Of a stretch of DNA of 64,000 nucleotides, positions 9,650-18,437 are shown piece by piece. The notes beneath the pieces were generated by a model. It made no database searches. It was given only the letters and a program-made list of their open reading frames with translations, and was not told the DNA's origin. The translations under genes were made by a program, and so were the position numbers. Numbering within the stretch: the stretch's first letter is position 1; each line of letters starts with the position of its first letter. This DNA comes from Bacteroidales bacterium. GTDB lineage: Bacteria > Bacteroidota > Bacteroidia > Bacteroidales > WCHB1-69. The stretch is from contig JAGBPS010000040.1 in assembly GCA_017633255.1 (NCBI GenBank), positions 35,569-99,568 on the forward strand, in the 5' to 3' direction.

Positions 9650-11581
9650 TTATTTCACTTCTTCGAAGTCAACATCCTGAACTTCTGAATCCTTGCCATT
9701 GTTACCACCGGGCTGGCCTGCACCGGCGCCAGGGTTAGCACCCGGATTAGCGCCACCGAAGTCAGCTCCTGGAGCACCGCCACCCTGCTGGTACATCTTG
9801 GCGGAAGCGGCCTGCCATGCGCCTTGCAGTTCGGCAGTGGCGGCATCGATGCCTGCGATGTCCTTCTTGTCGTGAGCTTCTTTCAGCTTAGCGGCTGCGG
9901 CTTCAATCTTGGCCTTGTCGTCAGCGGGAACTTTGTCGCCGAATTCCTTCAGCTGTTTCTCAGTCTGGAATACCAGGCTGTCGGCAGCATTCAGCTTGTC
10001 AATTTCTTCCTTGGCCTTCTTGTCGGCTTCGGCGTTGGCCTCAGCTTCAGCTTTCATTCTCTTGATTTCGTCATCTGACAAACCGGAAGAAGCCTCGATT
10101 CTGATCTTCTGTTCCTTACCGCTGGCTTTGTCCTTAGCGGTCACGTTCAAGATACCGTTGCTGTCGATATCGAAGGTCACCTCAATCTGAGGAATACCTC
10201 TCATAGCTGCGGGAATACCGTCCAAGTGGAAACGGCCGATGCTCTTGTTCTGTGCGGCCATAGGACGCTCGCCTTGCAGCACGTGGATTTCCACAGAGGT
10301 TTGGTTATCAGCGGCTGTGGTGAAGGTTTCGGTCTTCTTGGTCGGGATAGTGGTGTTAGCCTCAATCAGCTTGGTCATCACGCCACCGAGAGTTTCCAGA
10401 CCTAAGGACAGCGGGGTAACATCCAGCAAGAGGATGTCGGTCACATCACCGCTCAATACACCACCCTGGATAGCTGCACCCACGGCCACCACTTCGTCGG
10501 GGTTAACGCCCTTTGAAGGCACTTTGCCGAAGAAGTCTTCCACAATCTTCTGGATAGCGGGGATACGGGTTGAACCACCCACCAAGATTACCTCGTCAAT
10601 GTCTGAGGTTCTCAAACCTGCGTCTGCCAAAGCTTTCTTGCAAGGCTCGATGGTAGCACGGATCAGGTCATCGCAGAGCTGTTCGAACTGGGCACGGGTC
10701 AAGGTTCTCACCAAGTGCTGCGGTACACCGTCGATAGGCATGATGTACGGCAGGTTGATTTCAGTGGAGTTGGAGCTTGACAACTCGATTTTAGCTTTTT
10801 CAGCGGCCTCTTTCAGACGCTGCAGAGCCATAGCGTCTTTTCTCAAGTCAACGTTATAGTCTTTCTTGAATTCTTCTGCCAGCCAGTCGATAATCTTGTG
10901 GTCGAAGTCATCACCACCAAGGTGGGTATCACCATTAGTTGATTTTACTTCAAACACACCGTCGCCGAGTTCCAGGATAGAGATATCGAAGGTACCGCCA
11001 CCGAGGTCGAAAACGGCCACTTTGGAGTCAGATTTCTTCTTGTCCAAACCGTATGCCAAAGCTGCGGCAGTAGGTTCGTTGATGATACGTTTCACTTTCA
11101 GACCGGCAATTTCGCCAGCTTCCTTGGTTGCCTGACGCTGTGAGTCACTGAAGTAAGCGGGCACGGTGATGACAGCCTCTGACACCTCCTGTCCCAGATA
11201 ATCCTCTGCGGTTTTCTTCATCTTCTGAAGAATCATAGCGGAGATTTCCTGAGCGGTATAAGAACGGTCGTCAATCTTCACTTTCGGCATGTTGTTGCCA
11301 GCTCTTTCCACAGTGTAAGGAACACGTTCCACTTCTTTTGCCACACGGTCGTAAGTCTCACCCATAAATCTCTTGATAGAGAAAATGGTTTTGGTTGGAT
11401 TGGTGATAGCCTGACGTTTGGCAGGATCACCCACTTTTCTTTCATTGTCACCCACAAAGGCTACGATTGAAGGTGTAGTTCTTCTGCCTTCGCTGTTCGG
11501 TATGACCACCGGTTCGCTACCTTCCATAACGGCTACACATGAATTGGTAGTTCCTAAGTCGATTCCAATAATTTTTCCCAT
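9650..11581 (-). CDS. dnaK: Chaperone DnaK (Hsp70)
   Basis: DnaK is the ATP-dependent cytosolic folding chaperone, here 643 residues. The ATPase domain starts [17 protein letters not shown] and contains the phosphate loop [12 protein letters not shown] and [11 protein letters not shown]. The substrate-binding domain (residues about 385-505) holds [14 protein letters not shown]. The helical lid follows, then a Gly/Ala/Pro/Asn-rich linker and the conserved acidic tail DVDFEEVK. dnaJ and grpE are not adjacent. A sigma-54-type promoter and a TGACA/TGTCA palindrome lie upstream, described separately. Confidence 0.99.
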   Translation of the reverse strand: MGKIIGIDLGTTNSCVAVMEGSEPVVIPNSEGRRTTPSIVAFVGDNERKVGDPAKRQAITNPTKTIFSIKRFMGETYDRVAKEVERVPYTVERAGNNMPKVKIDDRSYTAQEISAMILQKMKKTAEDYLGQEVSEAVITVPAYFSDSQRQATKEAGEIAGLKVKRIINEPTAAALAYGLDKKKSDSKVAVFDLGGGTFDISILELGDGVFEVKSTNGDTHLGGDDFDHKIIDWLAEEFKKDYNVDLRKDAMALQRLKEAAEKAKIELSSSNSTEINLPYIMPIDGVPQHLVRTLTRAQFEQLCDDLIRATIEPCKKALADAGLRTSDIDEVILVGGSTRIPAIQKIVEDFFGKVPSKGVNPDEVVAVGAAIQGGVLSGDVTDILLLDVTPLSLGLETLGGVMTKLIEANTTIPTKKTETFTTAADNQTSVEIHVLQGERPMAAQNKSIGRFHLDGIPAAMRGIPQIEVTFDIDSNGILNVTAKDKASGKEQKIRIEASSGLSDDEIKRMKAEAEANAEADKKAKEEIDKLNAADSLVFQTEKQLKEFGDKVPADDKAKIEAAAAKLKEAHDKKDIAGIDAATAELQGAWQAASAKMYQQGGGAPGADFGGANPGANPGAGAGQPGGNNGKDSEVQDVDFEEVK

Positions 11582-11654
11582 AGTTGTAAGTTTTTAATTG
11601 TTATTGTTTATTATTATTTTCTTCTTGATGTCCATGAAAAGACACCCCGTCATG

Positions 11655-11670
11655 AGCAATTATTATGCCA
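11655..11670 (-). promoter_or_regulatory. Sigma-54-type promoter of dnaK
   Basis: On the minus strand this reads TGGCATAATAATTGCT. It has the GG-N10-GC spacing of -24/-12 promoters recognised by RpoN. Transcription would begin near 11644, about 60 bases before the dnaK ATG. No TAnnTTTG box is evident in the same gap. This is a pattern match only; RpoN and its activator are not in the window. Confidence 0.6.
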
Positions 11671-11681
11671 AAACCCGGGGA

Positions 11682-11696
11682 CTGACATTTTGTCAG
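11682..11696. promoter_or_regulatory. Palindrome CTGACA-N3-TGTCAG upstream of dnaK
   Basis: A 6-bp perfect inverted repeat, about 12 bases upstream of the -24 element of the dnaK promoter. It is well placed to be a regulator site, perhaps for a sigma-54 activator or a stress repressor. The binding protein is unknown. Confidence 0.45.
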
Positions 11697-11705
11697 ACAG
11701 AGCAT

Positions 11706-11737
11706 AAAAAAAGGAAGGCGTTTCGGCCTTCCCTTTA
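11706..11737 (-). terminator. Terminator of the type IX secretion operon
   Basis: On the minus strand the stem GGAAGGC / GCCTTCC is followed by seven T residues, directly 3' of gldN. It separates the operon from the dnaK promoter. Confidence 0.8.
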
Positions 11738-11773
11738 TTGTTAAATCATGAAATAAGTTCTTTTTTCTGTCTC

Positions 11774-12715
11774 TTAGAATTCCCAGAGGTCACTTTCGTA
11801 AGTACGAAGTTTATCTGTGATTTTATCAGATTCAATCATCTGGTCACGAGCATTGGCAATGTAATCCTGGATCTGACGACCATAAACATTGTCCTCTGCA
11901 TAGATGTAACCATTGAAATCTCTTTTGAAAGTCAGCAGGTCATCGTATGATAATCTCTGAGCATTGTTCTTGGTGTTGAACACTTCCTGTTTTACCAGGA
12001 AAGGTCTCAACTCTTCATAATAGATATGACCCAAGAGACGACGGGTTTTCTGTGCACGTACCATATCTTCGTCTCCCAAATCCTCATCGTAGTTACCACT
12101 ACCTGTGGACTCACGCTCATATTCCAGAATCGGTTCAATTTCAAGAATACGGACATAGTACTTGGAAGTCCGTTTGTCAAAGAACCAAACCTCCTTGATG
12201 TTGTAAGCCATAATATTCTTGGCTTCAAAACTCTCATAGGTTTCCTGATAATCGATAATGTCACCGGTTTCGGGATCTACGATAGGTTGCTGTTTAGTCT
12301 GTTGCAAGGAACTCTGCACTTCTTCTCTGCTATACGGAATGGTACAATACTCATCATTATAGATGGGCAATGCATCCGCATTATCGGGATTGGCAAAGTC
12401 GATGGCATCAAAGATAGTCTGAGCCAAACTTTTCCATGTACCTTTCACCTCAGTGGGGAAATACAATGGGTGGTTTTTCTTGTCACGCAGGTCAATACGG
12501 CGCCAAATCACGTGATAGTACATCACATCGGCCTGACGCTGGTAAGCGAACGGAACTGGTTCCGAGAACTCACCGGTATTTTCCTGTGCCCAAGGCATTT
12601 CAACAGGCTTACGCACTGGCTGGGCCATGGTGCTGCCGTCAAATTCACCCTCTTCTTGCGCAAAGGCAAAAGTAGCGGCGAATAAGGTTAATAACAATAA
12701 ACTGAACTTTTTCAT
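11774..12715 (-). CDS. gldN: Type IX secretion protein GldN/PorN
   Basis: A 313-residue protein with a signal peptide ending FAFAQ. It shows the GldN/PorN pattern: PWAQENTGEFSEPVPFAYQRQADVMYYHVIWRRIDLRDKKNHPLYFP, FDKRTSKYYVRILEIEP in the middle and MIESDKITDKLRTYE near the end. In Porphyromonas and Flavobacterium the homologue is periplasmic and forms a ring with the lipoprotein GldK/PorK below the outer membrane. It is the last gene of the operon, 17 bases after gldM, and is followed by a terminator. Confidence 0.95.
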   Translation of the reverse strand: MKKFSLLLLTLFAATFAFAQEEGEFDGSTMAQPVRKPVEMPWAQENTGEFSEPVPFAYQRQADVMYYHVIWRRIDLRDKKNHPLYFPTEVKGTWKSLAQTIFDAIDFANPDNADALPIYNDEYCTIPYSREEVQSSLQQTKQQPIVDPETGDIIDYQETYESFEAKNIMAYNIKEVWFFDKRTSKYYVRILEIEPILEYERESTGSGNYDEDLGDEDMVRAQKTRRLLGHIYYEELRPFLVKQEVFNTKNNAQRLSYDDLLTFKRDFNGYIYAEDNVYGRQIQDYIANARDQMIESDKITDKLRTYESDLWEF

Positions 12716-12732
12716 GATATTATTTTTTTAGT

Positions 12733-14349
12733 TTATTTCAAACGGACAGTGATTTCGTCCAAAGTTCTCTGACCGGCTTCACAAGAAGCTTTGATACCGG
12801 TAAAGATGATGGTAGTACCAGATGCGGATTTGGCGATTTTCGACTTCACAGCATCGCTGAAGTTAGCACCTGTACAAGTCAACGGAGGTTCCTCATAACC
12901 TTTGGCGATGAAGATTACCTGGTATGAATTGATGGTCCATTTCAAATCGTATGCGAAGTCATCACCCATAGCGGCTCTGATGAAGGGGTTAGCTGTCAAG
13001 TCACCCTTTGATCTCTTACCGCCTCTGATGTTAGCACCGATAGTGGCACGAGGATCGGGTACACGTTTCACACGGAAAGTAGTAGAACCCATAGCCTGTG
13101 TTTTGCCACCAGTGTTGGCGCTGACAGTAGCTTCTACAGTTTTGCCAATTAATGAAGCGGGAACGCTGATGTTGAACTTACCAGCTTCTGCACGAGTCAC
13201 ACCGCAACCCGGGAAATTCACTGACAACTGATCGGGAGCTACAGGAGCAGAAACTGATACAGGGTTAGCAATACCTGCATACAACACATTCATCTTTTCA
13301 GCTGAAATAGTAGCAGACGGTTTCACCACCATGTAGCGGTCACTGAATGAATAAAACTTGTCAGTTCCATCAGGAGCCTTGATCTTGATCAAACCGGCAT
13401 AACGCTGTTCGCCAAGACCACCGGCACCGAGTTCCAGTCTCACCAAACCGTTCTCACCTTCCAACTCGGTAGCGCTGGGGATATCACTTTCTCTCAATGT
13501 ATCAACACCCGTTTTGTAGTAAACCTTGGGAGTTGATTTGGTATCGTATGCAGACACAATAATGTCGGCAACGTATTTGTCACCCGTGAACACCATGCGT
13601 GAGTTCGGGATGGCACGACCTGACACATTGTCAAATTTGAAGTCGCTTGCACTGATAGAGGATTTGATGTATTCGAGCATTTTGGACTCTGCATTACGAA
13701 CCTCACCTTCGGTAGTATTGATCAAGGTCACAGCGGCACTCATAATTACATCATAGAAATTGTGTTCTTCCCAAGTTTGGGTTTTCTCACCTTTCTCGCC
13801 CTGGAAAGTCTGCTCCACATTCAAACCGATGGTTTTCTCCATAGCAGCACGTTGGTTGGGGTCATCCACCAATGACAAGATTTCAGCCTTGTATTTGATG
13901 ATGGCTTCTTTCATTTTGGAAGCGTTGCCTTGCTCAATCATGTACACAGTCGGTTTCGAACGTTCGTCTTTAGAATCAATGGTGGCTACGGTTTTAGGAT
14001 TACCATCCTTGTCTTCGTATTTCTTATCCACATAGATAATAAGCCCCTTCTTGATTTCTTCGATCTGAGCGATAAGAGCCTCGGTTTTTTGCTTCAAAGT
14101 ATTGGCTTTCTGCTCGGCATCTTTCACCTTTTCAGCTCCCAAGATGACTTTTTGAGCCTGCAGCCACGAGTAGTCGCTTTCATTCTTTGCAATAGTATTA
14201 GCGGTTGAAGAAACCATGGTGTCATCAACCAGGCTAAAGGCCTCGATGATATCTTTGGACACATTCAATGCCAACATAGCGGTCAGCACCAAATACATCA
14301 TACCGATCATCTTTTGCCGCGGGGTTTCCGGACAATTTGTTGCACCCAT
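12733..14349 (-). CDS. gldM: Type IX secretion motor protein GldM/PorM
   Basis: This 538-residue protein begins with the diagnostic segment CPETPRQKMIGMMYLVLTAMLALNVS, the single membrane helix of GldM. Long periplasmic domains follow. In known systems GldM pairs with GldL to form the proton-driven rotary motor, its dimeric periplasmic part spanning towards the GldK-GldN ring. The C-terminal domain contains several predicted beta-rich modules (GRAIPNSRMVFTGDKYVADI; the conserved IRGGKRSKGDL loop). It lies between gldL and gldN in the usual order. Confidence 0.97.
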   Translation of the reverse strand: MGATNCPETPRQKMIGMMYLVLTAMLALNVSKDIIEAFSLVDDTMVSSTANTIAKNESDYSWLQAQKVILGAEKVKDAEQKANTLKQKTEALIAQIEEIKKGLIIYVDKKYEDKDGNPKTVATIDSKDERSKPTVYMIEQGNASKMKEAIIKYKAEILSLVDDPNQRAAMEKTIGLNVEQTFQGEKGEKTQTWEEHNFYDVIMSAAVTLINTTEGEVRNAESKMLEYIKSSISASDFKFDNVSGRAIPNSRMVFTGDKYVADIIVSAYDTKSTPKVYYKTGVDTLRESDIPSATELEGENGLVRLELGAGGLGEQRYAGLIKIKAPDGTDKFYSFSDRYMVVKPSATISAEKMNVLYAGIANPVSVSAPVAPDQLSVNFPGCGVTRAEAGKFNISVPASLIGKTVEATVSANTGGKTQAMGSTTFRVKRVPDPRATIGANIRGGKRSKGDLTANPFIRAAMGDDFAYDLKWTINSYQVIFIAKGYEEPPLTCTGANFSDAVKSKIAKSASGTTIIFTGIKASCEAGQRTLDEITVRLK

Positions 14350-14397
14350 ATTACTTTCTTATTTTAGTTAACGGTTTAATTGAGTTGAATATTTAGA

Positions 14398-15303
14398 TTA
14401 GTGTTGCATAGCTGCGACCATCTTGCCGTAAACGTCATTCAGTCTTGACACGTTCTTGGTCAATTGGTCAACTTCTTTCTTGTACACTTCAACATTTGAC
14501 AGTGATGCGTTGAGGGTGTTAGCGAAGTTGTTCATGCTATCCAAAACAGACTTGTTAGCCTTTGCCATAGCCTCGGTGTTCTTCATCTGAGACTCATAAA
14601 TAGTGTTGATAGAAGTCAGGTTCTGGTTCAGCTTGTTCAACTGATCGTTATAAGAACCGGTATCTGATTTCAGCGCCTTGGTAGTCTGCTCATAAATATT
14701 AGCCAGATTACCCACTGCGTTAGCGGCTTTCTGAACATTTTCAAGATATGCGGCTGAAATGTTGGAATCGGTATCCAGTGATTTTGAAGTCTTGTCGTAC
14801 TGGAGGGTCAGATTTCTGACAGACTCAGCGGCTTTCTTCAAGTTGTTGACATAACCGTCGGTAGCGGCGGTAGCATCAGCGGCACCTGCCAGTTTGTGAG
14901 CATTGTCACTCAAGTTGCGCATACCGTCAGCCAGACTTTCGATCAGTTCCGGTCCAATCTTGGCTTCGGTTAACATCTGATCCAATTGCTGGGTAGGAGT
15001 TCCTGTAAGAGCTTTCTTCTTGTCGGCTTTTTTGCCTTCTTTACCAGCTTCCTCATCTTCTTGACCCAACGCTAATTCGGGATATACCAATGCCCAATTG
15101 TATTCCACATGGAGGGGTTCGAAAGCAGAGAAGAAGAAAATGACAGCCTCAGTACCCATACCGAGCATCAGCATCAAGCCTGCGCCAGGATAGTGCATGA
15201 TTTTGAACAAAGCACCTAAAATTACGACAGATGCACCCCATCCATACAATTTGGTCATAAAGTTTTTGTAACCTTTACTTCTAACGAATTTGTAAAGTCC
15301 CAT
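14398..15303 (-). CDS. gldL: Type IX secretion motor protein GldL/PorL
   Basis: A 301-residue inner-membrane protein with two N-terminal helices. The first, LYGWGASVVILGALFKIMHYPGAG, is followed by LMLMLGMGTEAVIFFFSAFEP, which carries the conserved membrane glutamate implicated in proton flow. A long cytoplasmic region (residues about 100-301) is rich in predicted coiled coil. It is the stator-like partner of GldM. The gap of 48 bases to gldM and of 57 bases to gldK supports cotranscription. Confidence 0.97.
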   Translation of the reverse strand: MGLYKFVRSKGYKNFMTKLYGWGASVVILGALFKIMHYPGAGLMLMLGMGTEAVIFFFSAFEPLHVEYNWALVYPELALGQEDEEAGKEGKKADKKKALTGTPTQQLDQMLTEAKIGPELIESLADGMRNLSDNAHKLAGAADATAATDGYVNNLKKAAESVRNLTLQYDKTSKSLDTDSNISAAYLENVQKAANAVGNLANIYEQTTKALKSDTGSYNDQLNKLNQNLTSINTIYESQMKNTEAMAKANKSVLDSMNNFANTLNASLSNVEVYKKEVDQLTKNVSRLNDVYGKMVAAMQH

Positions 15304-15360
15304 AGTTTTGTTTTTTTAATTGTTTTAAGTATTTAAGTTGATTATTTAATGTTCAATATA

Positions 15361-16788
15361 TTAATAAACATGTGATGCGCTATTGCTGTCACCTCTCTGG
15401 CGACCCATATAATGCTGTACACAACGGAAACCAACGTAAGTGCAGCAAGTATCCTGATATTCATAAGTTCTTGCATACACTCTGGTATAATAGCTCACAT
15501 CCTTCCATGAACCGCCACGAATCACTTTTCTCTTCTTTTCAGGAGTATCGGTCTTCTTAGCATAGTAAGTATACTGTGGGTTCAAGTCGTGAGTAAAGTT
15601 CACTGCTGACTCATCGTAAGCGTCCTCGCACCATTCAGCCACATTGCCGGCCATATCGAACAAGCCGAAATCATTCGGATGATAATGAGCCACAATGCTG
15701 GGATATACATTACCGTCGGCGATATAGTTACCGCGCTGCGGTTTGAAATTGCTCAGGAAGCAACCGTTCTGGTTCTGAGTACCCATGCCACCCCAAGGAT
15801 ATGGAGACATATTCTGACCACCACGGGCAGCATACTCCCACTCGCTTTCAGTAGGCAGACGGAACTCTTGTTCATTCTCATATTTCTTGCTGCTCAACCA
15901 TGACAGTCTCAGCATCGTTCTCCAGTGTACGAAGGCTTTTGCCTGAATCCAGCTGACACCCACCACAGGATAGTTGTCATATCTGGTATTGGAGAAATAG
16001 TTCAGCAACATCGGTTCGTTGAAAGAATAGGTGAAATCGTGAGCCCATGCCAAGGTGTCAGGATAAATATTCACCACATTCTTGCGGATAAAACGGGTAT
16101 ATCCACCATTCAAATGACTGGGACGGTTAGCATACATTCCGCCGAACTCATAGTCATTATCTGTACCGAATTCCTTATAGGAAGCACCGAAATCCTCAGG
16201 ATTTTTCGGATCACGATAATTTCTGTAATCATATTCCCAATACTCATAATTGTACATGCTCGTATTGGTGGAGTTGGGACGGAAATGATAGAAGCGGGTG
16301 TTCACCTTGTTGAACAACGGGCTCAAAGCGGCCTGAACTTCCTCATTGTCGGAATCCCAAGGAATTTCCTCTTTCCAGTTAATCAGCTTAGGCTCAATCA
16401 CTTCGCCTTCATTCTCACCTTTCGTATATTTCTTATAGTGGCCGTATTTCTCAAAATCGGTCAATTCGGCCTCGCCCAAAAGCACGTGAGCTAAAGAGTC
16501 ACGAACCCAATATACGAACTGGCGATACTCGTTGTTGGTGATTTCAGTCTCGTCCATCCAGAAGGCTGTAATGGTCACATTCTTGGACTGATGGGTCAAT
16601 GCGAAAGGAACATCCTCATCGCCAGCACCCATCATGTAGTGTCCAGCCGGAACATAAACCATACCGAAGGGCTCAACATCCATGAAGTCAGGGCGGTCCT
16701 TAACACCGACCAACTGGCCGTCACCATTGTTTTTGCATGACAGGAAAATCACACAGACAACTAATAATAATGCTGCTAACTTTTTCAT
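15361..16788 (-). CDS. gldK: Type IX secretion lipoprotein GldK/PorK
   Basis: A 475-residue lipoprotein with signal peptide MKKLAALLLVVCVIFLSC and a lipobox cysteine. The body is a formylglycine-generating-enzyme-like (sulfatase-modifying factor) fold: VPAGHYMMGAGDEDVPF, ITAFWMDETEITNNEYRQFVYW, RLPTESEWEYAARGG, GLFDMAGNVAEWCEDAY and RKVIRGGSWKDV. In this family the fold is structural and forms the outer-membrane-attached ring with GldN. The ATG at 16788 begins the signal peptide; an in-frame ATG at 16815 adds an Asn-rich stretch and is not used. Confidence 0.96.
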   Translation of the reverse strand: MKKLAALLLVVCVIFLSCKNNGDGQLVGVKDRPDFMDVEPFGMVYVPAGHYMMGAGDEDVPFALTHQSKNVTITAFWMDETEITNNEYRQFVYWVRDSLAHVLLGEAELTDFEKYGHYKKYTKGENEGEVIEPKLINWKEEIPWDSDNEEVQAALSPLFNKVNTRFYHFRPNSTNTSMYNYEYWEYDYRNYRDPKNPEDFGASYKEFGTDNDYEFGGMYANRPSHLNGGYTRFIRKNVVNIYPDTLAWAHDFTYSFNEPMLLNYFSNTRYDNYPVVGVSWIQAKAFVHWRTMLRLSWLSSKKYENEQEFRLPTESEWEYAARGGQNMSPYPWGGMGTQNQNGCFLSNFKPQRGNYIADGNVYPSIVAHYHPNDFGLFDMAGNVAEWCEDAYDESAVNFTHDLNPQYTYYAKKTDTPEKKRKVIRGGSWKDVSYYTRVYARTYEYQDTCCTYVGFRCVQHYMGRQRGDSNSASHVY

Positions 16789-16841
16789 ATTGTTATTGTT
16801 TATGTTTGCAAACAAACGATTTATATCCTTATTTTATTGTG

Positions 16842-17867
16842 TTAGTATTGATTTTTGTAAATATTTCTTGTGGAACCATAGCCTGAGAAGACCTCTTCCT
16901 TATATATATCAAAGCAATAACGCACCACCACTTCCAGGTTACCGTAACCTCTGTCTTTCTTATAGCCCAGCTTGCTGGTATTGAAGCCATAACCAAAACC
17001 TAAATCAATACCTCTCAGGTAGTTATTGGAGTGATTATAGAAAGGACGGGCGCCAAACAAAACAGAAACGGCATCATCGATACGGTAGGACAAACCACCC
17101 CAGAAGACACCGTTATATCTTGTCAAGAGCATCAAATCGAGCTGCACCGTTTTCAGGTCGGTTTTCAACAACGCGGACGGTTCCAGAGTCCAGTTCGGGT
17201 TCCACGGCAGAATCCAGATGTAACCACCATGGGCATACAACTGACGGGAGCGGTTGATCACACTGTTATCACCTGACAAACGGGCTTTGGTAATCAACTG
17301 TGTACCGGAAATACCCACATTCCAACGCTCTGCTTTATAGAACAAACCGAAGTTCACGTCAAAGTCCATCACAGACTCTTCTCCTTTCAGTTTGTCCAAA
17401 ATCTCATCGCCGGTTTCAAGGGCATGGAGTTTTGAGCCATCAATAGCCTGATTGAGGAAACTCACTTGCAAACCGATACCCAAATGGCCGGTCGGAATCT
17501 TCAATTTATAGGCATAACCGAAACGAAGTCCTACATTATTATAAAAGCCTACTCGGTCACTCAGAATAGACAGACCGAAACTGCCTTTTAACTTACGTAA
17601 ATAAGATTCGATATTGAAGAGAATTTGACGTGGTGCGGTGCTTTCTTTGGTAATATTGCCATTTTCATCCTGATATACATCTTTCCATCCCAGATAGGCC
17701 TGGCTGTACAGGAATGTAAAACACAAAGTATTGCTCTGTTCTCCCATTGCGCCGGCGTTATAATACATCGTCGCCCACGGAAATAGCGTAAATTGAGCAT
17801 CATCTTGCGCAAACACACTCGTTGAGCATGTCACCAGAAGAAGCAGAAAAGCACCGATTTTTTTCAT
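16842..17867 (-). CDS. porP: PorP/SprF family type IX secretion outer-membrane protein
   Basis: A 341-residue protein with signal peptide MKKIGAFLLLLVTCSTSVFAQ. The PorP/SprF pattern is clear: DAQFTLFPWATMYYNAGAMG near the start, then beta-barrel strands (ISILSDRVGFYNNVGLRFGYAYKL-type) and a C-terminal strand ending in VVVRYCFDIY. PorP-like barrels work with the SprA translocon or tether the attachment complex. Its place directly before gldK is the standard order. Many genomes carry several paralogues, so orthology to P. gingivalis PorP in particular is not certain. Confidence 0.92.
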   Translation of the reverse strand: MKKIGAFLLLLVTCSTSVFAQDDAQFTLFPWATMYYNAGAMGEQSNTLCFTFLYSQAYLGWKDVYQDENGNITKESTAPRQILFNIESYLRKLKGSFGLSILSDRVGFYNNVGLRFGYAYKLKIPTGHLGIGLQVSFLNQAIDGSKLHALETGDEILDKLKGEESVMDFDVNFGLFYKAERWNVGISGTQLITKARLSGDNSVINRSRQLYAHGGYIWILPWNPNWTLEPSALLKTDLKTVQLDLMLLTRYNGVFWGGLSYRIDDAVSVLFGARPFYNHSNNYLRGIDLGFGYGFNTSKLGYKKDRGYGNLEVVVRYCFDIYKEEVFSGYGSTRNIYKNQY

Positions 17868-18196
17868 GCGTTCACTCTTTAATATTATCTCTCTTCAATT
17901 CTATATTTTTCTCATAACCAACAACATATAGTGTCCAAATCCTACTCCCATCACCGTGAGGAAACACTCTTCCCCACCCTTTTTCTGAAGATTCCAAACA
18001 CCAATATCCAACTATACAATTTTGAAGCCTCAAAAATACAAAAAATAATTCACGTTATCAACAATTGTTCATTTTTTTTTGTTTTTTTGGGTGTTTTTTT
18101 TGAGCCACCGATAAAATGGTCTTCATAAATTATTAAAAATCAATCGATTTACTAATTTTTACACATGTAATTTTGCTTCATCTATAGGATGTCCTT

Positions 18197-18248
18197 TTCG
18201 CGGTGAGCAAATTACAGACTTCGGGGCAAGTGACCCCTGCACCGCGAA
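18197..18248. repeat. Intergenic inverted repeat, 9-bp arms
   Basis: TTCGCGGTG (18197-18205) pairs with CACCGCGAA (18240-18248), and a GGGG/CCCC pair lies inside the loop. It precedes the paired-hairpin element at 18273. The 570-base gap 17868-18437 otherwise holds AT-rich DNA (18041-18170), this structure, the paired hairpin and a REP-like palindrome. I see no gene in it. Confidence 0.6.
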
Positions 18249-18272
18249 GGATATATCGCATGCATTCTCATA

Positions 18273-18328
18273 CCCCAGATTACGCTTCGCTCATCTGGGG
18301 TTATTAAGATTTTGCCTCTCCGAGGCAA
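18273..18328. repeat. Paired-hairpin dispersed element, copy 1
   Basis: Hairpin A is CCCCAGAT...ATCTGGGG (18273-18280 / 18293-18300). The linker TTATTAAGAT follows. Hairpin B is TTGCCTC-tcc-GAGGCAA (18312-18328). The same order and linker recur near 25.7, 29.9 and 30.7 kb. Confidence 0.75.
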
Positions 18329-18384
18329 GACAGTAAGTGCTCACTTCTCAATCTATAACCTATCAATTACCCATGACTCCAGGC

Positions 18385-18403
18385 GGACGCACGCGGTGCG
18401 TCC
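18385..18403. repeat. REP-like palindrome
   Basis: GGACGCAC-gcg-GTGCGTCC is a perfect 8-bp inverted repeat just 3' of the 1155-residue outer-membrane protein gene. It resembles the degenerate palindrome at 41005-41023. Confidence 0.65.
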
Positions 18404-18437
18404 CTACAACAATCTGTCAACCGTCAACTTTCAACTA

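Noticed and set aside
10239..10859. 206-codon open frame on the plus strand inside dnaK
   Set aside because: It lies wholly antisense to a highly conserved gene, has no promoter or signal, and results from the codon use of dnaK.
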